The translations under genes and the position numbers were made by a program. This document shows, in pieces, positions 34,277 through 43,981 of a DNA stretch of 64,000 nucleotides (position 1 is the first letter of the stretch; the number at the start of each line of letters is the position of its first letter). The stretch is from Anoxynatronum buryatiense (GTDB lineage Bacteria; Bacillota; Clostridia; Peptostreptococcales; Tindalliaceae). Location of the stretch: contig NZ_FXUF01000014.1 of assembly GCF_900182905.1 (NCBI RefSeq), forward strand, positions 1 to 64,000, written 5' to 3'. The notes under the pieces were generated by a model that worked only from the letters and a program-made list of their open reading frames with translations, ran no database searches and had not been told where the DNA came from.

Positions 34277-35200
34277 TCAACGATTCATGATCTGTTTGAT
34301 GTCCCTGGCCAGCTGAATGGAGGCTTCAATCTCCACCCGGTTCACCGAGACACTCTCCACATTGCATCCAATAGGGATTCCCTTTTCACGGCCAAACTCC
34401 TGGAGTTCAACAAAGGCCTGCCGGGACAGGTGAATGGAACGGTCCAGAATATCACTGCTATAACAAAGCTCATTTTCAAGCCAGCGGGGAATATTCACTC
34501 CCAGCCATTTCATAAAAGCAAGTGTTTTCAAGGATCCACAGGGTGTCAGGGTGAGCACCACCGGCATCAGGGGAAGGCTTTCACTGCGGCAGTGATAGTA
34601 GTAGTCCGACAAAAAATTCTTGGAGGCCTCCACGTTATACACCGCCTGGGTGACAAAGTAGCTGCAGCCTTTCTGCTGTTTGCTGACCACCCGCAGGTGT
34701 TCATCTGATTTAAGAAGATGGCGCTCCGGAATAGCCACGCCGCCCAGCAAAAAGGCATCATTTTTCGATACCAACTGATAGGCCTGGGCCAAAGACATGG
34801 ACACCGCCTGGCTGGAAGAAGCTGCCCCAACAAAAACCGAATAGCGGGTGGCCGTTCCCTTGCCTTCGATCCACTGTTTCAGGACTTCCGGCGGGTACTT
34901 CCCCACACACCGGTAGATGATATGGGGGATAGCAAGATCTGCCAGGTATGCCTGGCTGTATTCCTGAGGATCAAGGGTTTTCATGAAAGGAAAGGGTCTG
35001 GCTTCTGTTACCCGTTCTTTTTCGTCCTGAATGTCGTATAAAATGAGGGCGTCTATGTCAATCCCCTGAATCCGGTCCACCTGACGACGGGCAATTTCAC
35101 GGAGTTTCTCCTCCGGCTGTCCTGCTTTTGGGGGCGTGATGCCATAAGTGAGAATTCCCGGTTGCCGCTGGCGTATTTTATCTTTTAACTGATCTGTCAT
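34277..35200 (-). CDS. Divergent methylenetetrahydrofolate reductase-like protein
   Basis: TIM-barrel protein of 307 residues related to the MetF family (FVTQAVYNVEASKNFL about residue 195; the end NVESVSVNRVEIEAS). Two canonical features are absent: the FEFFPP motif with catalytic Glu reads TYGITPPK (about residues 18-25), and the LRGD flavin/folate motif is not seen. The reaction may therefore differ from reduction of methylene-THF. ATG at 35200 has AAGGGAG. The gene follows the MoaD-like gene by 87 bases in the aor locus, where such a protein is not a standard member. Confidence 0.75.
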   Translation of the reverse strand: MTDQLKDKIRQRQPGILTYGITPPKAGQPEEKLREIARRQVDRIQGIDIDALILYDIQDEKERVTEARPFPFMKTLDPQEYSQAYLADLAIPHIIYRCVGKYPPEVLKQWIEGKGTATRYSVFVGAASSSQAVSMSLAQAYQLVSKNDAFLLGGVAIPERHLLKSDEHLRVVSKQQKGCSYFVTQAVYNVEASKNFLSDYYYHCRSESLPLMPVVLTLTPCGSLKTLAFMKWLGVNIPRWLENELCYSSDILDRSIHLSRQAFVELQEFGREKGIPIGCNVESVSVNRVEIEASIQLARDIKQIMNR

Positions 35201-35287
35201 GTGCCTGCTCCCTTCCTTTCCAATGTTAAAAACCGGCAGCGTCACCCTTTGGATGCTCTGCCGGCGCTACTATTTTTCAAAATGGCT

Positions 35288-35512
35288 TCAGCCGCCTCCC
35301 ACAGGCGGAAAAATGGAAACAACATCCTCCGGTTCAAGGGGGTTGTCCAGGTGTCCATCCCGTCCGTTAACAAGCAAAATGGCCACTTCTTCTTCCGGGA
35401 TCGTCAGCTGGTCAATAATCTGGCGGCAAGTCATTCCTTCGGGCCCTTCCACCAACATTTCCTTATCCCGACCCTCTCGAAGGGTGGCAAACAAACGCAC
35501 TTTTATCTTCAT
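35288..35512 (-). CDS. MoaD/ThiS-family sulfur carrier
   Basis: Ubiquitin-like protein of 74 residues ending in FPPVGGG, whose terminal Gly would be activated and thiocarboxylated for sulfur transfer. The beta-grasp pattern starts with KIKVRLFATLREG. ATG at 35512 has GAGGTGA upstream. In aor clusters a dedicated MoaD-like protein supplies sulfur to the pterin cofactor that binds tungsten. The gene lies between the radical SAM maturase and the MTHFR-like gene. Confidence 0.87.
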   Translation of the reverse strand: MKIKVRLFATLREGRDKEMLVEGPEGMTCRQIIDQLTIPEEEVAILLVNGRDGHLDNPLEPEDVVSIFPPVGGG

Positions 35513-35658
35513 CTGCTTCACCTCGTCAGCGTGATATACATATCATTATACCCGTTTTTCCTCCATTGTCACGTCTAACTCTATTTCTGCCGAAATCCAC
35601 TATTGCCGCACCCTCGCCAGCATTCTCTTCAGGGTCAATATTGAGAAACAGCACCAGT

Positions 35659-36822
35659 TTATGGACACATGACGAAACGCCTGGCCCACAGGCAGTCAGC
35701 ACAGGTGGGTTGAACACCGTAACAGTCTTCCTTCGTTTCTGTGGCGTACTCACAGCCTTCCACCAGATCACAATCCATACAGGAGGGATAGAAGTTGCAG
35801 TGAATCTGGTACCTGAACCGTTGGTAATCAACACTGTTCCAGATTTCAAGCAACTTTTTTTCTTTCAGACTGCCGAAACTATGTTTGGTCACCTGTTTTT
35901 TGCGGCCAAACACGTATTCTTCATAGGGATGTGAGAAACGGTAACAGGGAACCACATCGCCCCCGGCTGTGATATACGTGGTCACATCTTCAATGAAAGC
36001 GCAGGCCCTTTCTGTTTTTAGCACCGCCTGGGGAAACTGGACGGTGACAGTTTTTCGATGGGAGTACATGCGGATCTTATGAAACAGCAACTGAGTTTCG
36101 TGGGATGTCAGACCGGCAAATCCGTACAAATACTGATGTTTGTTTTCTTCTGTTTGTGGAATCAGATGTGACAGGATGAGTTTGCCGCAACCCAGCTCAT
36201 GGGCCAGATCCAGTACTGCATAAATCTGATCAATGTTCTGGCGGGAAGCCACAAACTGAAGACTGATGCGGGGCCAGGCAGTATCCAGTTCACTCTTGCG
36301 TTGTTGCAGGCGCCGGATGCCTTCTGCCACCACATCCACACTGATCCCCCGTATGGCTTCAAAGGCTTTCCCCACCCCGTCGACAGAGATGGTGATTTCC
36401 TGCACACGGCCCACCAGAGCATCCACCATGGCCGCTGACATCATGGTACCGTTGGATGTAATATGCAGCGGATACTGGCTGAACCGTTCCAGTATTTCCA
36501 GTATTTGAGGGTGGTACAGGGGTTCTCCGATCCCCCCCAGCACCAGCTTTTTGATCCCCTTCACTTCTTTCAGACTCGCTTCCACCTTTTTTAGGACGTC
36601 TTCACTCATATCCAGATTGAACTGGTCTTCATCCCAACTCTTGCGGTAGCAAATGGCGCAATTCAAATTGCACCGGTCGGTCAACTCCAGATAGATTTTA
36701 TGAATTTCATCGCCGGGCAGCAAATGTGCCCGATATCCCAGTTCCAGCAGGTGGGTCCGGTCTTTCAGGTTGTCTTCATAAAGGTATTCATGAATAAGGG
36801 TTTCATGGGACTTGGTTTCCAT
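35659..36822 (-). CDS. Radical SAM protein, tungsten-oxidoreductase maturase type
   Basis: Radical SAM enzyme of 387 residues. The cluster motif CNLNCAICYRKSW starts near residue 51, followed by GGIGEPLYHP. The C-terminus is Cys-rich (FYPSCMDCDLVEGC and then TCADCLWARRF), like a SPASM-type auxiliary cluster domain. Proteins of this type (W_rSAM_matur family) are encoded beside aldehyde ferredoxin oxidoreductases and are thought to help their maturation. AAGGAG lies 8 bases before the ATG. A terminator-like hairpin precedes it, so it may be less expressed than aor. Confidence 0.88.
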   Translation of the reverse strand: METKSHETLIHEYLYEDNLKDRTHLLELGYRAHLLPGDEIHKIYLELTDRCNLNCAICYRKSWDEDQFNLDMSEDVLKKVEASLKEVKGIKKLVLGGIGEPLYHPQILEILERFSQYPLHITSNGTMMSAAMVDALVGRVQEITISVDGVGKAFEAIRGISVDVVAEGIRRLQQRKSELDTAWPRISLQFVASRQNIDQIYAVLDLAHELGCGKLILSHLIPQTEENKHQYLYGFAGLTSHETQLLFHKIRMYSHRKTVTVQFPQAVLKTERACAFIEDVTTYITAGGDVVPCYRFSHPYEEYVFGRKKQVTKHSFGSLKEKKLLEIWNSVDYQRFRYQIHCNFYPSCMDCDLVEGCEYATETKEDCYGVQPTCADCLWARRFVMCP

Positions 36823-36842
36823 GGGACAACTCCTTCGGTTGT

Positions 36843-36873
36843 GAAAAAGAGCTCCCAGGGGAAGCTCTTTTTC
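36843..36873 (-). terminator. Hairpin between aor and the maturase gene
   Basis: GAAAAAGAGCT / AGCTCTTTTTC, perfect 11-bp stem with a nine-base loop. The T-run in the second arm suggests partial termination after aor. Confidence 0.7.
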
Positions 36874-36938
36874 AAGATGCATTAAATCAGAAGTCGATGT
36901 TCATCAACAGCAGGGGAACAGGATTCTTTTCCTGGATG

Positions 36939-38732
36939 TTAAATCCCCAGTTCATCCAATTTTGCCTGAGTGGGCACGCCTTCAGCATCCCATCCACGCA
37001 CATCATAATACTTGGGCAACAGAACACCCAGCTGCGAAAGGCTTCCTTTTGACGGGCCTTCTGCAATGGGATCTTCCAAAAGGCGCTTCGGCAGCGTATC
37101 GTCCGCTTTGCCAAGACCACTGTTAATGTTAAAGAGTTTTTCCATGTTCCAGATTCTGTCGCCGGCGGCCAGAAGACTGGCGGCGTCAAAGTCGGTGCCG
37201 GTAACGGCATTCATCATATCAGCATAGTCATCTGCATTCATGGCAAAGGAGGTGAAGAGGCACATGCCTGAGGAATCAATGGCTGCTGTCAGATCCTGGA
37301 AGATTTTTACCCATTCCGGCTTGCCGGCCAGGTCAAAGCGATCCAGTTTTTCAGGAAGCGCCAAAATTTCCGGTGAGATCAAATATGCCCGCACGTGGCA
37401 GCCGCCCCGGTTTGAAGTGGCATAGGCCAAGCCTTGACCCTGGATGGCCCGGGGATCATAGGCCGGCAGCTCCTGCTTCTTAACACTCATGGAAAGCTCC
37501 GGTGCGCCGTACATCTCTCCCAAACGATAGGAGCCTTCGGCCATTTTATCCCCCAGGCCTTCCCGAACACCCATCCGCTTGGTCCATTCAATGACCGCTT
37601 CCGCATTCCCAAACTCAAGGGAAAGCCCATCAAGTTCATCGTCTTTAATAAGCCCTTTCTGGTAGAGCTCCATGGCTGCTGCGATGGTGGCAGAGGCAGA
37701 GATGGTATCCAGACCCACCTCATTACACCAGTAGTTGGCTTTAATGACTGACTTCAGGTCGGAAACGCCGCAGTCGGCCCCAAAGCCCCAAATGGTTTCG
37801 TATTCAGGCCCGCCGCCTTCGATGTCGTCCACTTTACAGTGACGCCCACAGGCGATGGGACATCCATAACATCCAACACGTTTCACCAGGTATTTTTCAG
37901 CCAGCGCTTCGCCACTGATCTCTTCTGCCAGAGCAAAGGTGGACTGCTGGAAATTATTGGCTGGAAATACGCCGTTTTCATTGATGATGTTAACCAATAC
38001 AGCGGTACCGTAGGTGGGAAGCCCCTGGCCGGTGACACCATTTTCGCGGATCTTTTCGTTAACCCGTTTCACCACTTCTTTCAGTTTGTCAGGATCTGCC
38101 ACTGCCGGTTTGCCGGAACCCTTCACCACAACTGCTTTCAGATTCTTGGAACCCATGACGGCACCCACACCGGAACGGCCGGCAGCACGGTCAATGTCGT
38201 TCATCACAGCAGCTATACGGGAGAGCTTTTCGCCGCCTGGGCCAATGTTCAGAACTTTCGCCTTTTCATTGTTTTCCTTCAGCAGCATTTCGGTGGTTTC
38301 ACTGGTCATTTTTCCCCACAGGTGAGAGGCATCTTTAAGGGTCACTTCATCATCTACTATATTGATGTAGACAGGCTTTTCAGATTTCCCCTCAACAATG
38401 ATCATGTCATAGCCGGCAAATTTCAACTCTGCCCCCCAGCGTCCGCCGGAGTTGGAAGAAGCAATGGTGCCGGTTAGGGGTGATTTGGTGATAACCATAT
38501 ACCGACCACCGGTGGGTACTGTCTGAACACCACTAAGGGGACCAGCGGCAATGATCAGTTTGTTTTGCGGATCAAAGGGCTCTATTTTGTTATCCACTTC
38601 ATCTGAGAAAATCTTCTCTGCCAAACCGCGGCCACCCACATATTTCTTGGCCAACTCCAGATCCAGCGCCTCTTTTTTAATATCGCCGGTGGTGAGATTA
38701 ATGCGTAAAATAGTTCCACAGTATCCGTACAT
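36939..38732 (-). CDS. aor: Tungsten-containing aldehyde ferredoxin oxidoreductase
   Basis: Oxidises aldehydes to acids (or the reverse) with ferredoxin, using a tungstopterin and one 4Fe-4S cluster. The 597 residues are full length. The start GYCGTILRINLTTGDIKKE is typical; the pterin-binding segments include GVGAVMGSKNLKAVVV (about 185-205), the cluster cysteines are in GCYGCPIACGRHC (about 285-297), and the fourth is likely the late SSGMCLF. GAAGGAGG precedes the ATG. A perfect sigma-54 promoter is upstream, and its activator gene is adjacent. The substrate could be acetaldehyde or amino-acid-derived aldehydes; that is inference. Confidence 0.95.
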   Translation of the reverse strand: MYGYCGTILRINLTTGDIKKEALDLELAKKYVGGRGLAEKIFSDEVDNKIEPFDPQNKLIIAAGPLSGVQTVPTGGRYMVITKSPLTGTIASSNSGGRWGAELKFAGYDMIIVEGKSEKPVYINIVDDEVTLKDASHLWGKMTSETTEMLLKENNEKAKVLNIGPGGEKLSRIAAVMNDIDRAAGRSGVGAVMGSKNLKAVVVKGSGKPAVADPDKLKEVVKRVNEKIRENGVTGQGLPTYGTAVLVNIINENGVFPANNFQQSTFALAEEISGEALAEKYLVKRVGCYGCPIACGRHCKVDDIEGGGPEYETIWGFGADCGVSDLKSVIKANYWCNEVGLDTISASATIAAAMELYQKGLIKDDELDGLSLEFGNAEAVIEWTKRMGVREGLGDKMAEGSYRLGEMYGAPELSMSVKKQELPAYDPRAIQGQGLAYATSNRGGCHVRAYLISPEILALPEKLDRFDLAGKPEWVKIFQDLTAAIDSSGMCLFTSFAMNADDYADMMNAVTGTDFDAASLLAAGDRIWNMEKLFNINSGLGKADDTLPKRLLEDPIAEGPSKGSLSQLGVLLPKYYDVRGWDAEGVPTQAKLDELGI

Positions 38733-38812
38733 ACATTTTCTCCTCCTTCACACGTTTCTTTGGGATTCTTCTTTCAGAGACAAACTAAGAGCACCTGCTC
38801 CACTAAATGATG

Positions 38813-38828
38813 TGCAAGTTACATGCCA
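38813..38828 (-). promoter_or_regulatory. Sigma-54 promoter of aor
   Basis: On the minus strand TGGCATG-TAAC-TTGCA matches the -24/-12 consensus TGGCAYR-N4-TTGCW at every fixed position, about 80 bp before the aor start. Confidence 0.88.
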
Positions 38829-38891
38829 ACCATCTGCTGTTTTCACTATATTTTTAATAGTTCTTCTTAGTCTCTCTTTTTCCCTGTTTTC

Positions 38892-38933
38892 CAACAAAGA
38901 AGGAGCCTGGACTTTCAGGCTCCTTCTTTGTTG
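38892..38933. terminator. Long hairpin between activator and aor
   Basis: CAACAAAGAAGGAGCCTG pairs perfectly with its complement 6 bases on (18-bp stem). The stem ends are T-rich in both directions, so it could terminate the activator gene on the minus strand. Confidence 0.7.
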
Positions 38934-39003
38934 CTGATTAAGCTAATATGGGTATGTTCTGTTTCGGATCAATATCCAGGCTTTGTAAGTGTTCCAAAGT
39001 TGA

Positions 39004-40944
39004 TCACTGTTTCGTTTTAGAACAGTCGATCTGGTACTTTTTCGCCTTGCGATAAAAGGTGTTTCGTCCAATCCCCAATGCCTCTGCTGCGAGAGATACA
39101 TTCCCGTTATAGCTTTGATACACTCGTTCGATGTGTCGTCTTTCCATTTCTTCCAAACATTCGATCTCATTTTCCTGTGGTGTTGTTTCCAGGTCTCCTG
39201 AAATTATCTGACAGTCCTGTTCCCATAATCTGCAGGTGTTCAGGTTAATGATTTGTTCCACAGCGTTTTCCAGTTCACGAATATTTCCCGGCCAGTGGTA
39301 GTCTGTCAGTCGGCGAATCTGGTCACGGCTGAGCATCACCGGGTTTTTCCCCAGTTTCATGGATTTGACAGTGATGAAATAATCCACCAGCAGGCTGATA
39401 TCATCTTTACGTTCGCGCAGGGGCATCAACTCCAGGGGCACCACATTCAACCGGTAGTACAGATCTCTTCGAAAGTTTCCCTTTTCAACCTCTGTTCGCA
39501 GGTCTTTGTTGGTGGCCGCGATAATGCGAACATCCACGTCAATTTCCTTGTTGCCGCCCACCCGGAACAGTTTGCCTGTTTCCAGCACCCGCAATAAATT
39601 TGTCTGCATGTCATAGGGCATTTCGCCAATCTCATCCAGAAAAAGAGTGCCTCCGTCTGCCCACTCAAATTTGCCCATCTGCCCGCCTCGCTTGGCTCCG
39701 GTAAAGGCTCCGTCTTCGTAACCAAAGAGTTCTGATTCAATGAGATTTCGTGGCAGCGCACCACAGTTGATGGCCACAAAAGCTTCATCCCGCCGATCGC
39801 TGGCATTATGAATGGCCTGGGCAAATACCTCTTTCCCCACACCGCTTTCACCCGTGATAAGAACCGTCGAAGGGCTGTCACTCACCCGATGGGCATAATC
39901 AATGAGTTTTAAAAACTGCTGGTTGCGGCCCACAATTTTATCGAAGGTGTAGACCGCCCGGCTTCCCGCCATTTTATGAGCTATTTTCCGCAGCCTGCGG
40001 GCTTCCTTGATGACACAGACTACGCCCTGATGCTCCCCATCTCGGTATTCCACCGGGTAAGTGCTGAAAGTACAGTGAATCCGTCCGTTTTTTCCATTGG
40101 CATCAATTTCTTCTTCCATATAATTGATGCCTTTTTCAAGATTTTGCTGGATATTCTCCCAGTTGTCCACCACACTGGCAATATGAAGCCCCCTGATTTC
40201 TTCCGGTTTGTAACCCAGCATTTCACTGGCAGTTTTGTTCATGGTTTTGATATAGCCCCGGGGCCCCACTGTAAATATACCGGAAGTAATGGCATCGATG
40301 ATGGTGCTGATGGAGTTCCGGGCCAACTCCAGTTTCTGATTGGCCTGCCGAATGGTCAGCATCTGTTCAATGGCGTTGACGGCGGCCACCACCATTCCCA
40401 GCGTGTGGGAATGCACCAGGTGACTGCGGCCGGTAAGATCCAGCGTGCCAATCATGCGTCCTTTGGGGTCATGAATGGGAGCGGCCGAACAAGTCCACCG
40501 GTGATATGCCGTGACATAGTGCTCATCGCCATCTACCTGTACCGGGATTTTTTCTGCCAGGGCAGTGCCCATGGCGTTGGTTCCAATATGACGTTCATGC
40601 ATGTAGGCTCCCGGATTCATTTCCAGTCTGGCCGCTTCCCGCAGCACTTCCTCATCTCCCTGAATGTCAAGAATGCAGCCTTCCCAGTCTGTCAGAATGG
40701 CAAAAAAACCAGAACCACGAACGAAATCGCACAGCTGCTGAAGAAAGGGCATGGCGGTTTCAATCAACTCCCGGTTCTCTTCCATTTTTTCCCGAAGCGC
40801 TTCTCCCCGAAGGATTTTTGAGCTGTAAATCCGCCCCAGCTCCACGCCATATTCCTGACTGCGAACGTGCGAACGGGTGATATAATCCTTGACCGCCTGT
40901 TCCTGTTTAAATTCACGCAGTTCCGACATAGCTGTCTGGCTCAT
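39004..40944 (-). CDS. Sigma-54-dependent activator, GAF-PAS-AAA-Fis (AcoR-like)
   Basis: Enhancer-binding protein of 646 residues. An AcoR-type GAF sensor domain (about 55-200; [25 protein letters not shown]) is followed by a PAS domain (about 215-310), the AAA+ ATPase (about 335-575: [12 protein letters not shown], the sigma-54 contact loop [15 protein letters not shown]) and a C-terminal Fis-type helix-turn-helix ([20 protein letters not shown]). AGGGGATG precedes the ATG. It lies just upstream of the aor operon and its sigma-54 promoter, so it most likely activates aor in response to an aldehyde or redox signal; the ligand is unknown. Confidence 0.94.
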   Translation of the reverse strand: MSQTAMSELREFKQEQAVKDYITRSHVRSQEYGVELGRIYSSKILRGEALREKMEENRELIETAMPFLQQLCDFVRGSGFFAILTDWEGCILDIQGDEEVLREAARLEMNPGAYMHERHIGTNAMGTALAEKIPVQVDGDEHYVTAYHRWTCSAAPIHDPKGRMIGTLDLTGRSHLVHSHTLGMVVAAVNAIEQMLTIRQANQKLELARNSISTIIDAITSGIFTVGPRGYIKTMNKTASEMLGYKPEEIRGLHIASVVDNWENIQQNLEKGINYMEEEIDANGKNGRIHCTFSTYPVEYRDGEHQGVVCVIKEARRLRKIAHKMAGSRAVYTFDKIVGRNQQFLKLIDYAHRVSDSPSTVLITGESGVGKEVFAQAIHNASDRRDEAFVAINCGALPRNLIESELFGYEDGAFTGAKRGGQMGKFEWADGGTLFLDEIGEMPYDMQTNLLRVLETGKLFRVGGNKEIDVDVRIIAATNKDLRTEVEKGNFRRDLYYRLNVVPLELMPLRERKDDISLLVDYFITVKSMKLGKNPVMLSRDQIRRLTDYHWPGNIRELENAVEQIINLNTCRLWEQDCQIISGDLETTPQENEIECLEEMERRHIERVYQSYNGNVSLAAEALGIGRNTFYRKAKKYQIDCSKTKQ

Positions 40945-41055
40945 TTTCTTTCATCCCCTTTTCATTCACCGCTTCCCTGTCTTCCCTTTTATGTGACCTT
41001 CGTGCGGACTACCACCATCACCAATACCCGCCGTTCCATCAATGAGATTGCAATA

Positions 41056-41562
41056 TCAACCTGTGATGGAGGCCAGCGCCCTGTCATAGTCTGGGTGGTT
41101 GGTCACTTCCGGCACAATTTCGGCATAACGCACCACTCCCGATTCATCAATCATCACCACACCGCGGGCCAGCAGGCGCAGTTCCTCGATCAGGTAGCCA
41201 AATTTCAAACCAAAGTCAGCATCTTTGTGGTCTGACAGCACCAACGAGTTCTCAATTCCCCTGTCGGCGCAATACCGGCTCAGGGCAAAGGGAAGATCCA
41301 TGCTGATACTAACCACCACGGCATTTTCCAGCTTCGCTGCCTCTTCGTTGAAACGTATGGTCTGCAGATCGCAAACCGATGTATCGATGGAAGGCGCCAC
41401 GCTGATCAATACTTTCTTTCCCTTTAACTCACTGAGTTGGAAAGGTTTCATATCCCGGGTCACGGCTGTAAAATCAGGTGCCGGGGCACCTTCCTTCACC
41501 GGACTACCCACCAGTGTCATGGGATTGCCCTTCATTGTGATGATACCTTTTCTTTTTTCCAT
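41056..41562 (-). CDS. tpx: Thiol peroxidase
   Basis: Atypical 2-Cys peroxiredoxin (Tpx) of 168 residues. The peroxidatic Cys is in PSIDTSVCDLQT (about residue 63) and the resolving Cys in SRYCADRGI (about 97), the normal Tpx pair. Unlike prxU it has cysteine, not Sec. AAGGAGG precedes the ATG; a second in-frame ATG 9 codons in is less well placed. It is divergent from the molybdopterin oxidoreductase gene. No PerR-type box was seen upstream. Confidence 0.93.
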   Translation of the reverse strand: MEKRKGIITMKGNPMTLVGSPVKEGAPAPDFTAVTRDMKPFQLSELKGKKVLISVAPSIDTSVCDLQTIRFNEEAAKLENAVVVSISMDLPFALSRYCADRGIENSLVLSDHKDADFGLKFGYLIEELRLLARGVVMIDESGVVRYAEIVPEVTNHPDYDRALASITG

Positions 41563-41797
41563 TGATAAACCTCCTTATTCGTAATCGCTCCCGACATCCT
41601 TCGTGAATGACTTGTTTAAACAAATTCGATGATCCTTCACCCACCGGTGAAACCGGTATCATCTTTGCTATTCATACCCAAAACTTAGCAGTTGCAACGG
41701 TCATTGAATCATTCGCCAGGCTTCATCTCATCACGGCAATCCGTTTACCCCTTACCCTCATCAGCATCCCGGCAGCTTCGTTGCCATTACCCTGCTA

Positions 41798-41825
41798 TTG
41801 CCTTTTGCTTCAACCCAGCTATAAT
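41798..41825 (+). promoter_or_regulatory. Promoter of the molybdopterin oxidoreductase gene
   Basis: TTGCCT-N16-TATAAT, with the start codon 37 bp downstream. The rest of the 41563-41861 gap shows nothing else; a short open frame there lacks a ribosome site. Confidence 0.6.
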
Positions 41826-41861
41826 AAAAGTAACCTCGCACTTGATGAAAGGATGATATGA

Positions 41862-43847
41862 ATGCCTATTTTTCAAAGCGCTTGTTCTTTAGATTGCTGG
41901 GATGTCTGCAGCATGAAGGTCACTGTGGAAAATAACCAGGTTCTTCAGGTAACTGGCGATCCCCGCGACCGCATCACCCAGGGATTTTTGTGCCAAAAAG
42001 GCGGGGCCATCGCTGAACGGTTTCAGCACCCTGACCGGCTAAAACATCCCATGAAGCGCCACGGAGAATCATGGGAAACAATTTCCTGGACACAGGCACT
42101 GGACGAAATTTCCCTGAAGCTGAAACAACTGCTGGCAGATCACGGCCCCACTGCCATGATTCATTACAGCGAGGGCGGCCATGGCGGCCTCTCCAAAAAT
42201 ATTGACACAGCCTTTTTCAACGCATTGGGAGGCGTCACCACCCCTGTGGGCAGCCTGTGCCTGGGGGCAGGCATGGCGGCCCAGAAACTGGATTTCGGAA
42301 ACAGCTACAGCCATCCTCCGGAAGATCTGACCAATTCCCACTGCCTGGTGCTCTGGGGGCGCAACCCCGCCGCTACGAATATTCATTTAGTCCCTTTTAT
42401 TAAAAAGCTGAGAGAACGGCAAGTGCCTGTCTTTCTCATTGATCCGGTGAAGAGCGCCAGCGCTTCCCTGGCTGATGAGCATTTGGCACTGCGCCCCGGC
42501 AGTGACGGTCATCTGGCCCTGGCCCTGGCCAAACTGCTGAAGGAAAAGCAATTGCTGGATATGAGTTATCTCCGCCGGCATTGCCAGGGAGCCGGTGCTT
42601 TCCTTGATCAACTGGAACAGTTTTCCATGGAAAGCCTGATCGTGGCCACCGGACTCAATATTGATCAGGTTCACCGTCTTGCCGACACCTACGGCCAGGC
42701 ACCATCTGCTGCCATTTACCTGGGTTATGGCGTTCAGCGAAATCGGTTTGGGGGCCGCAATGTGCGCCTCATCGATGCCCTGGGAGCCATCACCGGCAAT
42801 CTGGGAGTACCCGGCGGCGGCGTCAATTACGCTCACCGGCACACCAGCCAGTGGATTGACCATGACTATCTGGAAAACACTCCGGCAACAACTGGCCGCA
42901 CCTTTCCCCGAAGCCGGTTTGCTGCTTTTATCAACAGCCATCCTTCACCAGCGGTTCAGGGTATCCTGGTGACCAGGGGCAATCCCGTTGTTCAGCTGCC
43001 TGACACCAACGCCACCCTGGCGGCCTTTCGGCAGATTCCTTTCAAAGTGGTCATTGATCATTTTATGACCGATACCGCCCAGCAGGCTGATTACGTGTTG
43101 CCCGCCACCATGATTCTGGAAGAATCTGACGTGGTGTTCGGTTCCATGTGGCATAACCAGCTTACCTGGACTGAGCAGGCCGTTACGCCTCCAGCAGATG
43201 TGCGCCATGAGTTCACCATTTTTCACGAACTGGCTCGCCGGCTGGAACTGAAGGATTTTTTGGATCGATACCCAAATGTGGATACCTACCTTTCCACCGC
43301 CGTGGCTCCTTTGTGCCGCTACCTGAACATACCCCCGGATGATCTCAAAGGAAAACGCATCACCGTTCCCGGAAGAGAACTGCCCTGGGACAAAGGTGTT
43401 TTTGAAACACAATCGGGCCTGTTTGAGTTCCTGAAACCAGAAGATCCAGATGCATTCTTTCTGGCTTCCCCCCACCAGCCCGACTATCCCTACCATTTAC
43501 TGACAGTTCACGCTTCCAGTTCACTTCACACCCAGCACCTGCGCACGCAACCCGCTCACCAACTCCCTGAAGTGCGTATTCACCCCAACACCGCAGAAAC
43601 TAATGGCGTTATTGAGGGTGCCAACCTCTATCTGGAATCTGCCAACGGATCACTGGCGGTTCGTTTTCGACTGGATGACCGGGTACGTCATGACACCATG
43701 GTGATGAATCAGGGCAGCTGGTTACGCCAGGGAGCTGTGAACCATCTGACAGATGCAGGTTTGTCAGATCTTGGCATGCAGGCCATCTACTATGACTGCC
43801 GCTGCCGCATTGTCAAAACACCCGCTCCACAGCCTGTCTCTTTTTGA
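41862..43847 (+). CDS. Molybdopterin-dependent oxidoreductase (DMSO reductase family)
   Basis: Cytoplasmic molybdenum or tungsten enzyme of 661 residues with the bis-pterin fold. An N-terminal 4Fe-4S site is formed by CSLDCWDVC (residues 8-16) and FLCQKG (about 45). Later cofactor segments are LVLWGRNPAATN, YLGYGVQRNRFGG and the C-terminal dinucleotide-binding domain HASSSLHTQH. No twin-arginine signal and no Sec. AAAGGAT precedes the ATG. No electron-transfer subunit gene is adjacent. Many such single-gene members are loosely annotated as formate dehydrogenase-like; the substrate is not predictable. Confidence 0.88.
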   Translation: MPIFQSACSLDCWDVCSMKVTVENNQVLQVTGDPRDRITQGFLCQKGGAIAERFQHPDRLKHPMKRHGESWETISWTQALDEISLKLKQLLADHGPTAMIHYSEGGHGGLSKNIDTAFFNALGGVTTPVGSLCLGAGMAAQKLDFGNSYSHPPEDLTNSHCLVLWGRNPAATNIHLVPFIKKLRERQVPVFLIDPVKSASASLADEHLALRPGSDGHLALALAKLLKEKQLLDMSYLRRHCQGAGAFLDQLEQFSMESLIVATGLNIDQVHRLADTYGQAPSAAIYLGYGVQRNRFGGRNVRLIDALGAITGNLGVPGGGVNYAHRHTSQWIDHDYLENTPATTGRTFPRSRFAAFINSHPSPAVQGILVTRGNPVVQLPDTNATLAAFRQIPFKVVIDHFMTDTAQQADYVLPATMILEESDVVFGSMWHNQLTWTEQAVTPPADVRHEFTIFHELARRLELKDFLDRYPNVDTYLSTAVAPLCRYLNIPPDDLKGKRITVPGRELPWDKGVFETQSGLFEFLKPEDPDAFFLASPHQPDYPYHLLTVHASSSLHTQHLRTQPAHQLPEVRIHPNTAETNGVIEGANLYLESANGSLAVRFRLDDRVRHDTMVMNQGSWLRQGAVNHLTDAGLSDLGMQAIYYDCRCRIVKTPAPQPVSF

Positions 43848-43915
43848 TGAAGCGGACCGCCCCATCGATATAACAGCACCCAATGAGTCCTCTCATCAGT
43901 CGACCACCCGGATAG

Positions 43916-43938
43916 TGCCAGTCTGAACCAGACTGGCA
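43916..43938. repeat. Hairpin between converging genes
   Basis: TGCCAGTCTG-AAC-CAGACTGGCA, a perfect 10-bp stem between the stops of the molybdopterin enzyme gene and fabZ. It has no T tract, but may still block read-through in both directions. Confidence 0.6.
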
Positions 43939-43981
43939 ACCCATGCCTTCTCCATCAATATCAGGCAGCAGCAGCGGTTCC

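Noticed and set aside
41607-41861. 84-codon frame ahead of the molybdopterin enzyme
   Set aside because: No ribosome site, spans the promoter at 41798-41825, and is not protein-like.
41862-43847. Selenocysteine formate dehydrogenase
   Set aside because: The frame has no internal TGA, and no FdhF-type active site was recognised.
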